Below are positions 1 through 6,677 of a stretch of 43,299 bases of DNA, piece by piece (position 1 is the stretch's first letter; each line of letters starts with the position of its first letter). The position numbers and the translations under genes were made by a program. The notes beneath the pieces were generated by a model, which did no database searches, was not told the origin of the DNA, and saw only the letters and a list, made by a program, of their open reading frames with translations. The DNA is taken from contig JAHBAS020000003.1 in assembly GCA_018499965.2 (NCBI GenBank), positions 1 to 43,299 of the forward strand, read 5' to 3'. Source of the stretch: Candidatus Uhrbacteria bacterium (lineage in GTDB: Bacteria > Patescibacteriota > Patescibacteriia > 2-12-FULL-60-25).

Positions 1-19
1 AGATGTGTATAAGAGACAG
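1..19 (+). other. Tn5/Nextera mosaic-end adapter (left)
   Basis: The first 19 bases are exactly AGATGTGTATAAGAGACAG, the hybrid mosaic end used in tagmentation libraries. Its reverse complement closes the window at 43281-43299. This is a library artefact and not part of the genome. Confidence 0.97.
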
Positions 20-636
20 CCTTTTTTCCAGAGTTCGTCTAGTTCTTGATGAGCTTCGTCGTGAGGGAGGATGTTTTTATCGAAAGTTTCCAGATCAAGG
101 GCGTTCGGAATCATCACGACGCGTTCTTTTGGTTTGATATGGTGTTCTTCTGCGCGTGCTCGATCATCCGGATGCAAGGTAATGATGACGTCTTTGCATG
201 AGGCGGTGAGACGCTCGCTCCAAATGCGGAGCGTTTTTTGAGCCTGTGAGACAGGATCTAAGAATGACCATCCGCCGATGCGGTAGACGATATGTGGCAC
301 GCGGGCGAGGCGACCGGCGATGGATCCAACGATGCCCGCTTTGGAACTATGGAGATAGACGGTATCGGGCCTCCATTCGCGGAAGAGGGATTGTAATTCT
401 CGGATTGCCCCAATGTCTTTTAATGGTCGGATTTCACGCTCCATGCGTAGGAGTTTTTGGTATGGAATTCCTGCTTTTTCGCAGGCTCCTTGAAGTTCGC
501 CTTCGCTACCGGCAACGATAAGGACTTCATAGCCGCGTTTGATGGCCTCGGTGGCTGCGCGAACGCAATAGGATTGCACGCCGCCCCATTCAGCCTGGGT
601 AATGACGAAAATAATGCGAGACTTGGCGTTTTTCAT
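20..636 (-). CDS. GT4 family glycosyltransferase, 3' end cut by contig edge
   Basis: Reading the minus strand from ATG at 636-634 gives an open frame of 205 codons that runs into the adapter at base 20. The protein starts MKNAKSRIIFVITQAEWGG and continues with the GT-B N-terminal pattern: a Gly-Gly-Val-Gln loop, a Ser-Ser-Lys-Ala-Gly segment after a predicted beta strand, and near residue 180 a 'MIPNALDLETFD' stretch, which is the linker typical of GT4 enzymes. A full GT4 protein is about 370-400 residues, so the C-terminal nucleotide-sugar domain (EX7E region) is missing. Role by family: transfer of a sugar from an NDP-sugar onto a lipid-linked glycan at the inner membrane face. The gene is divergent from asnB. 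A good promoter ends 10 bases before the ATG, which supports this start. Donor and acceptor cannot be read from the sequence. Confidence 0.88.
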
Positions 637-646
637 GCTAAGAGGT

Positions 647-675
647 AGAGTAGAGGAACCTGTCATGATTGGCAA
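647..675 (-). promoter_or_regulatory. Sigma70-like promoter of the minus-strand GT4 gene
   Basis: On the minus strand TTGCCA (675-670) is followed after exactly 17 bases by TACTCT (652-647). Transcription would start about 3-4 bases before the ATG at 636, giving a nearly leaderless mRNA. No Shine-Dalgarno sequence is present. Confidence 0.55.
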
Positions 676-680
676 ATAGT

Positions 681-820
681 GGGGAGAGGGTAGTGGGGAG
701 TGGGAGAAGAAATAAAAAAGTTTCAAGCATTGGTGGCTGGCGATTTTTTTCTCTTTTTCTATCACATCCTACACTTTTACCCTCTACCCCCCTCTCCTCT
801 ACCCCCCTACCCTCTACCCA
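681..820. repeat. G-rich block and C-rich direct repeats in the asnB upstream region
   Basis: Bases 681-704 hold four G-runs of 3-4 separated by 3-4 bases, a canonical G-quadruplex pattern on the plus strand. Bases 781-820 are C-rich: a 13-bp unit CCTCTACCCCCCT occurs at 781-793 and again at 796-808, with a partial third copy at 810-819, giving a quadruplex pattern on the minus strand. The two blocks are partly complementary and flank a T-rich stretch. The 191-bp gap 637-827 otherwise holds only the minus-strand promoter. A possible weak -10 (TACACT, 770-775) could serve asnB. Confidence 0.6.
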
Positions 821-827
821 TCTCTAT

Positions 828-2693
828 ATGTGCGGCATCGCAGGCATCGTCACGAAGAACGGCGCTCCTCCAGGCGAGGGCGATGTTCGGTGTATGACGG
901 ATGCGCTTGCGCATCGCGGACCTGACGGGGGTGGCGTGTGGATTGATGCCGGTATTGGACTCGGACATCGCCGTTTAGCGATTATCGATTTAACGGATCG
1001 TGCATCGCAGCCGATGCGTTCGGGAGATGGACGATGGCATGTAACCTATAATGGAGAAATTTATAATTACATTGAGTTGCGGGATATCTGCGAGAAGAAA
1101 GGATCTACCTTTCGTTCGACGTCTGATACGGAAGTCGTCCTTGAAATGTTCCGGCATTTTGGATCGGAATGTGTAAAGCAATTTCGCGGCATGTTTGCAT
1201 TCGCGATATGGGATCGTGATGAACGGAAGCTTTTCTTTGCTCGTGATCGTATTGGAAAGAAGCCGTTTTTTTATCGAACGTTAACGGATGGCTCATTCGC
1301 ATTCGCCTCGGAAATGTGTGCACTCCGCGCGTTGGAACCCGTCACGATCGACGAAGGGGCGATTCGATTGTTTTTTGGATTGCAGTACGTTCCATCTCCC
1401 TATACGGGTTTTACGGAGATCTCGGGTCTTCCGGCTGGATCTTGCGGATGGGTGGATCACGGATCTCTTCGTATCGCTTCGTATCATGATTGGAGTGAAG
1501 TCTCGACGATTCCGCGTGGAGACGTGGTGCAGGATATCCGTGCGCTTCTTGATGAATCCGTCCGTATCCGTCTCCGTTCAGACGTGACGGTCGGTGCTTT
1601 TTTATCTGGAGGTATCGATTCCACGGCCATGGTTGCGATCGCACAGCAGCATCTTGATCGCGGGATGCGGACGTTTACCATGGGGTTCCCGTCCATCTAT
1701 ATGGATGAGCGTGCAGAGGCTCGGAAGACGGCCGCATATTTTGGCACGGACCATCAAGAATTCGAGGCGCGTCCGGAGGATCTCATTCAGCTCGCGGAAT
1801 CTATGATTGCGCTCTATGGCGGTCCGTATGCGGATTCTTCGGCGCTTCCGGTGATGCTCTTGGCCCGTGAAGTGGCTCGTGAGGTTAAGGTCGTGCTTGT
1901 GGGAGATGGGGGAGATGAACTTTTTGGTGGATATCGTCGCTATCAAGCTTTTCAAACCGCGAAAAATCTTTCGCATATTCCCGGCTCCGCCTCGGTCCTT
2001 CCATTGCTCTTGCGCGCCACTGGTGCAGTCCGTCACGACCCTCGTTTCGCGCGTATGGCGGAAACGGTTCGCGCCACGTGTTCGGATGCGAATCGCGCAT
2101 ACGGAGAATTGTTTTGCGGTTCGTACTTCGGAACGAAAGATGCGAATCGCGTCTTGCAGCCGGATTTCCTCGAGCGTCAGGTGAATGCGGATCCGATCGC
2201 GTATATTTGCGCGAAAATGGGAAAGGAAGGCCATCCGCTCGCACGGGCGATGCGTTTTGATTTGGAATCGTATCTTGCGGATGATTTGAATCCGAAAATG
2301 GATCGTGCCACCATGGCGTATGGTCTCGAGGCGCGTGCTCCGTTATTGGATCAGCAGCTCGTGGCTTACGCTCTACGCCTTCCGGTAGAGGACCGTTTGC
2401 GATACGGACAAGGAAAGGTGGCTTTAAAGCGCGCGTTAAAGGGATTGGTTCCGGATGAGGTTCTTCATCGTCCAAAGCGAGGATTCCAAGTCCCGCTCGC
2501 GGAGTGGTTTCGTACGCGTTTGGATTCGTATTGGAAGGATCGTTGTCTGGATCCATCCTCTCCGCTTCACGCTTACGTGAAGCCTGAAGAAGCGGCTCGA
2601 TTATTCGATGAGAACATGCGTGGCACGGATCATGGGAATCGACTATGGATGTTATTGTCGCTTGCCGTGTGGCTGGAGGGCTTGAAAAAATAA
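828..2693 (+). CDS. asnB: Asparagine synthase-like glutamine amidotransferase
   Basis: The 621-residue protein has the two domains of AsnB. The N-terminal class II glutaminase begins Met-Cys-Gly-Ile-Ala-Gly, so Cys2 is the nucleophile after Met removal. It has the HRGPDGGG motif and the YNGEIYNY ammonia-site segment. The synthetase domain carries the ATP PP-loop SGGIDS at residues 260-265. The frame stays open upstream to 669, but start 828 is the only one placing Cys at position 2. AsnB makes asparagine from aspartate, glutamine and ATP. Copies inside polysaccharide clusters are thought to amidate sugar carboxylates, for example uronic acids. It is followed after 9 bases by a UDP-glucuronate decarboxylase, which agrees with a uronate-linked role (inference). 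A second paralogue lies at 12101-13948. Confidence 0.93.
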   Translation: MCGIAGIVTKNGAPPGEGDVRCMTDALAHRGPDGGGVWIDAGIGLGHRRLAIIDLTDRASQPMRSGDGRWHVTYNGEIYNYIELRDICEKKGSTFRSTSDTEVVLEMFRHFGSECVKQFRGMFAFAIWDRDERKLFFARDRIGKKPFFYRTLTDGSFAFASEMCALRALEPVTIDEGAIRLFFGLQYVPSPYTGFTEISGLPAGSCGWVDHGSLRIASYHDWSEVSTIPRGDVVQDIRALLDESVRIRLRSDVTVGAFLSGGIDSTAMVAIAQQHLDRGMRTFTMGFPSIYMDERAEARKTAAYFGTDHQEFEARPEDLIQLAESMIALYGGPYADSSALPVMLLAREVAREVKVVLVGDGGDELFGGYRRYQAFQTAKNLSHIPGSASVLPLLLRATGAVRHDPRFARMAETVRATCSDANRAYGELFCGSYFGTKDANRVLQPDFLERQVNADPIAYICAKMGKEGHPLARAMRFDLESYLADDLNPKMDRATMAYGLEARAPLLDQQLVAYALRLPVEDRLRYGQGKVALKRALKGLVPDEVLHRPKRGFQVPLAEWFRTRLDSYWKDRCLDPSSPLHAYVKPEEAARLFDENMRGTDHGNRLWMLLSLAVWLEGLKK

Positions 2694-2702
2694 AATATTT
2701 GT

Positions 2703-3635
2703 ATGACGCATACGATTCTCGTCACGGGCGGCGCTGGCTTTATTGGTTCGCATCTTTGTGACCGCCTTATTCAAGACGGTCATGATGTGACGTGTTTGGA
2801 TAATCTTTTTACGGGATCGAAAGAAAACATCAGTCATCTCATTGGTCATGAGCGATTTCATTTTTTCGAGCACGACGTCGAACAACCGTTTGACGGTGCA
2901 TACGATCGTATTTTTAATTTAGCGTGCCCGGCTTCACCTCCGCACTATCAGCATGATCCGGTGAAGACGATTCGAACGAACGTGCTCGGGATGATCAATG
3001 CGCTTGATCTTGCCAAGCGAACAGGGGCGAGGATTTTGCAAGCATCGACATCGGAAGTGTACGGAGATCCGCTCGTGCATCCGCAGGATGAGTCGTATTG
3101 GGGAAATGTCGATCCGCTTTCCCGCCGCGCATGTTATGACGAAGGGAAACGTTGTGCGGAAACGTTGTGCTTTGACTACCATCGAGAACATGGCGTGGAT
3201 ATTCGTGTCATCCGCATTTTTAATACCTACGGACCTCGCATGGCTAAGAATGATGGGCGCGTGGTTTCGAATTTCATCCTCCAGGCGCTTCGTGGCGAAC
3301 CGATCACGATTTACGGAGACGGGAGTTACACGCGAAGTTTCCAGTACGTTGACGACCTCGTTGAGGGGATGGTTCGCATGATGGATCAGGATGCTTTCGT
3401 TGGGCCGGTGAATATTGGAAACCCGGGAGAGTTTACGATTAAAGAGCTTGCTGGACTTGTCATTAAGCTGACGGCATCTTCATCTGATATCTCATACTTG
3501 CCAGCGGTGGCAAATGATCCGAAGCAACGTAAACCCGTAATTTCACTCGCAAAAGAGAAGTTACATTGGGAACCGACCGTTGTTTTACAAGAAGGATTGC
3601 TTAAAACGATCGAATATTTTAAGGGTAAGGTTTAG
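2703..3635 (+). CDS. uxs: UDP-glucuronate decarboxylase (UDP-xylose synthase), extended SDR
   Basis: The 310-residue extended short-chain dehydrogenase starts with the NAD-binding loop [11 protein letters not shown] and has the family signature [10 protein letters not shown] followed by [11 protein letters not shown], which is diagnostic of UDP-xylose synthase. The catalytic Tyr145 and Lys149 lie in YDEGK, with the STSEVYG segment upstream. The reaction converts UDP-glucuronate to UDP-xylose through a 4-keto intermediate using bound NAD in the cytoplasm. The length matches bacterial UXS enzymes. It lies 9 bases after asnB with no promoter between, so the two are probably co-transcribed. The likely UDP-glucuronate source is a UDP-glucose dehydrogenase; the only candidate in the window is the HTH fusion at 41089. 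The family call is firm, and the substrate is inferred from the signature. Confidence 0.93.
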   Translation: MTHTILVTGGAGFIGSHLCDRLIQDGHDVTCLDNLFTGSKENISHLIGHERFHFFEHDVEQPFDGAYDRIFNLACPASPPHYQHDPVKTIRTNVLGMINALDLAKRTGARILQASTSEVYGDPLVHPQDESYWGNVDPLSRRACYDEGKRCAETLCFDYHREHGVDIRVIRIFNTYGPRMAKNDGRVVSNFILQALRGEPITIYGDGSYTRSFQYVDDLVEGMVRMMDQDAFVGPVNIGNPGEFTIKELAGLVIKLTASSSDISYLPAVANDPKQRKPVISLAKEKLHWEPTVVLQEGLLKTIEYFKGKV

Positions 3636-3645
3636 TCGTTTGCCC

Positions 3646-3674
3646 TTGCCTAAAGCCTTCAAATCCGCTAATTT
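3646..3674 (+). promoter_or_regulatory. Sigma70-like leaderless promoter before the GT4 gene at 3681
   Basis: TTGCCT (3646-3651), a 17-base spacer, then TAATTT (3669-3674). The expected start point (+7 after the -10) falls on the A of the ATG at 3681, so the transcript would be leaderless. The 45-bp gap holds no ribosome binding site. Confidence 0.6.
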
Positions 3675-3680
3675 TAACCC

Positions 3681-4823
3681 ATGAAACAGCGGGTTTTGAT
3701 CTTTTCGACGACCTATTTCCCGCTCGTTGGTGGGGCGGAGGTTGCTATGCAGGAAGTGACGAATCGGCTTCCTGATTTTGATTTTGACTTGATCTGTGCC
3801 CGCGTCCGTCCGGGATTGGCGTCAACGGAGCGTATCGGTAATGTCACGGTGCATCGTTGTGGCTTTGGCCATCCGATTGATAAATATCTTCTTCCTATCC
3901 TCGGCCCCCTCCGTGCCCTTCGTATTCGACCCATAGATTTCATTTGGTCCCTCATGGCTTCTTACGGTGGTTTCGCTGCGCTCGTTTACACATGGCTTCG
4001 TCCAAAGGCAAAAATGCTTCTTACGATTCAGGAAGGAGATCCGTTGGAACATTATGCAAAACGCGTCGGTCGATTGCGTTTTTTGCATCAAGCTATTTTT
4101 CATCGTGCGGATGCGGTGCAGGCGATCAGTTCTTTTTTGGCCAAGTGGGCGGTAGACATGGGGTTTCGTGGGGAGCTGGTTATCGTGCCGAACGGGGTGG
4201 ATGTTGGGAAGTTTGGTCGACGGTCTGTAGCCGACGATCAACGAGAGACTGTGCGGGCGTCGTTTGGTTTTTCGGATACTGACGTGGTGCTTGTAACCGC
4301 TTCGCGGCTGTCATTGAAAAATGCGGTGGACGATCTCATTCGCTCACTCGTAGAACTTCCGTCAAACTACAAAGTATTGATCGCTGGCGTGGGCGAGGAT
4401 GAAGAAAAGCTTCATGCACTCGTAAAGGAATTGGCTTTGGATGCCCGCGTAGTTTTTCTTGGAAAGAAAACGCACGATGAGCTTCCGGGCATCCTTCACA
4501 GTTCGGATATCTTCGTTCGCGCATCGCTTTCGGAGGGGCTTGGCAATTCTTTTTTAGAGGCGATGGCTGCCGGTATTCCGATCATCGGGACTCCGGTCGG
4601 CGGCATTCCGGATTTTTTGACGGATGGCGAAACAGGCGTGTTCTGTCAGCCTCGGGATCCGAAGTCTATTGCTCTTGCCGCTCGACGCATTCAAGAAGAA
4701 TCGGGATTGCGTGAACGATTGATTGCTAACGGTGAACGTTTGGTTCATGCGAAATATGATTGGAATGGAATCGCGGAACGGATGAAGGATGTGTTATTGA
4801 GATTATCAAATGTAAAACGCTAG
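3681..4823 (+). CDS. GT4 family glycosyltransferase
   Basis: This 380-residue GT-B protein opens with the donor-side loop FSTTYFPLVGGAEVAM, has VIVPNGVDVGKF at the interdomain linker (about 168-178) and the C-terminal GT4 motif E-G-L-G-N-S-F-L-E-A-M-A-A-G (about 285-298), with the paired glutamates spaced as EX7E that bind the nucleotide-sugar. No membrane segment is evident. It should act at the cytoplasmic face of the membrane on a lipid-linked or soluble acceptor. It heads an operon with its own leaderless promoter and is followed by a methyltransferase after 10 bases and then by a coupled GT4. The sugar cannot be assigned from sequence. Confidence 0.9.
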   Translation: MKQRVLIFSTTYFPLVGGAEVAMQEVTNRLPDFDFDLICARVRPGLASTERIGNVTVHRCGFGHPIDKYLLPILGPLRALRIRPIDFIWSLMASYGGFAALVYTWLRPKAKMLLTIQEGDPLEHYAKRVGRLRFLHQAIFHRADAVQAISSFLAKWAVDMGFRGELVIVPNGVDVGKFGRRSVADDQRETVRASFGFSDTDVVLVTASRLSLKNAVDDLIRSLVELPSNYKVLIAGVGEDEEKLHALVKELALDARVVFLGKKTHDELPGILHSSDIFVRASLSEGLGNSFLEAMAAGIPIIGTPVGGIPDFLTDGETGVFCQPRDPKSIALAARRIQEESGLRERLIANGERLVHAKYDWNGIAERMKDVLLRLSNVKR

Positions 4824-4833
4824 ATCGTTTCGT

Positions 4834-5535
4834 ATGCTTTACTCCAAAAACAATGCAGCCAAACAGTGGATTCTCGAACAGCTCTCAGCGCGTTTTACGA
4901 ATCGATCCGCGAAGATTTTGGATCTCGCTTGCGGTTCTGCGTGGATTTGGAAAAACTTCGTCGATCAGCATCCGTTGATCCAAATCGTTGGCGCGGATAC
5001 GGATACGGTCGCAATCGCGAAAGGGAAAGGGGCATATCAGAACGAGTCTCGCGTGGAATTGCGCGTGGCGGATGCGCAGCGCCCATTGGAAGAAGGGGCG
5101 TACGATGCGGTGATCGCGTTGAGTGCGATTGAGCATGTCGTGGATCGTAAAGCATTTTTGGAAACGGTTTTTCGCGCGCTCGCTCCTGGCGGCGTGGCAT
5201 ATCTTAACTATGACGACGGTCATTTTCGGTCAACGGATTGGAAGGAACGCGTGATGGTGCCTGTGAGTCAGTTGCTTGCGATGGTCGGTATCGAAGGTCC
5301 GTACATGAAACGTGTAGATGATGTGGAGTTTCAGAAAATGGCGCAAGAGGTTGGATTTCGTGTTGTTGGTCTTCGATCTCATAATATCGCGCCGCTCAAA
5401 GGTTTGTTTAAGGATGCAGATGATGAATCGATCGCCGCATGGTATGCGTTTGAGGAATTGCTCGGTGCGCAGCTTCCTGCGGAACGGTTGCGTTCGTATG
5501 CGTACTCCGCCACGCTCGTGCTTGAAAAAGTATGA
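4834..5535 (+). CDS. Class I SAM-dependent methyltransferase
   Basis: The 233-residue protein has a Rossmann-type SAM fold. Motif I is ILDLACGSAWIWKN (about residues 28-41), an acidic residue follows the next strand (VGADTDTVAIAKGK), motif II is the region YDAVIALSAIEHVVD, and motif III is LAPGGVAYLNYDD. This is the Methyltransf_11/25 type. Motif I is unusual in having Ala-Cys-Gly-Ser-Ala instead of the usual GxGxG. It lies between two GT4 genes and overlaps the next by ATGA (5532-5535), so it probably methylates a sugar or glycan intermediate of this locus. The substrate is unknown. Confidence 0.85.
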   Translation: MLYSKNNAAKQWILEQLSARFTNRSAKILDLACGSAWIWKNFVDQHPLIQIVGADTDTVAIAKGKGAYQNESRVELRVADAQRPLEEGAYDAVIALSAIEHVVDRKAFLETVFRALAPGGVAYLNYDDGHFRSTDWKERVMVPVSQLLAMVGIEGPYMKRVDDVEFQKMAQEVGFRVVGLRSHNIAPLKGLFKDADDESIAAWYAFEELLGAQLPAERLRSYAYSATLVLEKV

Positions 5536-6677
5536 AGATTCTTTTTGCTACAGGAATCTATCCTCCGGATGCGGGCGGTCCTGCCACATACGTCCGCTCC
5601 ATGGCGCGCGCGTTCGTTGAGCGAGGGCATACGGTAGAAGTGGTGTGTTACGCCGACGTCGTGAAGTCGACGGGTGGTGATCCGTTTTCTGTGCATTGCG
5701 TATCTCGATCGCTTTTGCTTCCGATTCGATATGCTGTATTCGCGTGGAAAGTTTTTTCTCGGGCAATGGTCATGAAGGCGGATTTCGTGTATCTCCAAGG
5801 ACCGGTATCCGAAGGATTTCCTGGGACGCTTGGAGCGATGCTTGCGAGAAAACCGACGGTGATGAAGGTTGTTGGCGACTATGCGTGGGAGATTTATCAG
5901 GGAGCTTGTGTGAAGAGCGGGGATACGGGTGAATTGCTCTACGAATTCATTACGAAGCGTCCGCATGCGGGAAAAGTGAAATGGCTTGAGCACATTGAAC
6001 GATGGACGGCAAAGCATGCAAAGAGCATTGTCGTTCCAAGTCAATATTTAAAAAACATCGTACAGCTATGGGGTGTTCCAAAAGAAAAGATCTCCGTCAT
6101 CTACAATGCCATCTCCGATTTTCCAGCAGGGACGGATCGGGCATCTTTTCGAGGGGCGCAGGGCTTGGATGCATCCCGTGTCCTTTTTACGGCCGTAAGA
6201 GCCGTCCCGTGGAAGCAGATTGATTTCATCATTCATCTTCTCCCAGATCTTCCACGGGACGTCATATTTGTGATCGCGGGCGATGGGCCGCGTCTCTCTT
6301 CATGGAAAGCAGGTGTGGAACGATCACATCTTCAAGATCGCGTGCGATTCGTTGGTCGTTGTGATCGTATGCGGATGGGCGAATGGTATCGTGCGGCGGA
6401 TCTCTTTGTGCTTCCAAGCGGATACGAAGGGTTTCCGCATGTGATTCCAGAAGCGGCATCGCAAGGATTACCGAGTTTCGTAAGCGATCAGGGTGGCAAT
6501 CCGGAAACGAAAACGCTTTTGGGTTCGGTGTGCGTCACGGTTCTTCCGTATCTTGATCGAGAAAAATGGTTGGCTGCCTTAAAGGCGACATGGCCGGAGC
6601 GATGCGCATCGCATGCAGATGTGTTGCAATTTGATCATATGGTGACCTCTACCGAGAAGGTTCTTCAATCGCTATGA
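5532..6677 (+). CDS. GT4 family glycosyltransferase
   Basis: The 381-residue GT-B protein starts LFATGIYPPDAGGPATYVRS, the classic GT4 N-terminal Gly-rich acceptor loop. It contains VPSQYLKNIV, then SVIYNAISDF at the interdomain linker (about 193-202), and the C-terminal motif SGYEGFPHVIPEAASQG (about 297-313) with the EX7E pair. The start overlaps the previous stop by ATGA, and its own stop overlaps the next start the same way (6674-6677), so the three genes are translationally coupled. It acts in the cytoplasm on a membrane acceptor by family rule. Donor unknown. Confidence 0.9.
   Translation: MKILFATGIYPPDAGGPATYVRSMARAFVERGHTVEVVCYADVVKSTGGDPFSVHCVSRSLLLPIRYAVFAWKVFSRAMVMKADFVYLQGPVSEGFPGTLGAMLARKPTVMKVVGDYAWEIYQGACVKSGDTGELLYEFITKRPHAGKVKWLEHIERWTAKHAKSIVVPSQYLKNIVQLWGVPKEKISVIYNAISDFPAGTDRASFRGAQGLDASRVLFTAVRAVPWKQIDFIIHLLPDLPRDVIFVIAGDGPRLSSWKAGVERSHLQDRVRFVGRCDRMRMGEWYRAADLFVLPSGYEGFPHVIPEAASQGLPSFVSDQGGNPETKTLLGSVCVTVLPYLDREKWLAALKATWPERCASHADVLQFDHMVTSTEKVLQSL

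Noticed and set aside
669-827. Upstream extension of asnB to 669
   Set aside because: It would bury the essential N-terminal Cys inside the protein and translate a polypyrimidine repeat. The ATG at 828 places Cys at residue 2.
1602-2556. Minus-strand open frames of 210 and 223 codons
   Set aside because: Antisense to the catalytic domain of asnB; Arg/His-rich translations typical of shadow frames.
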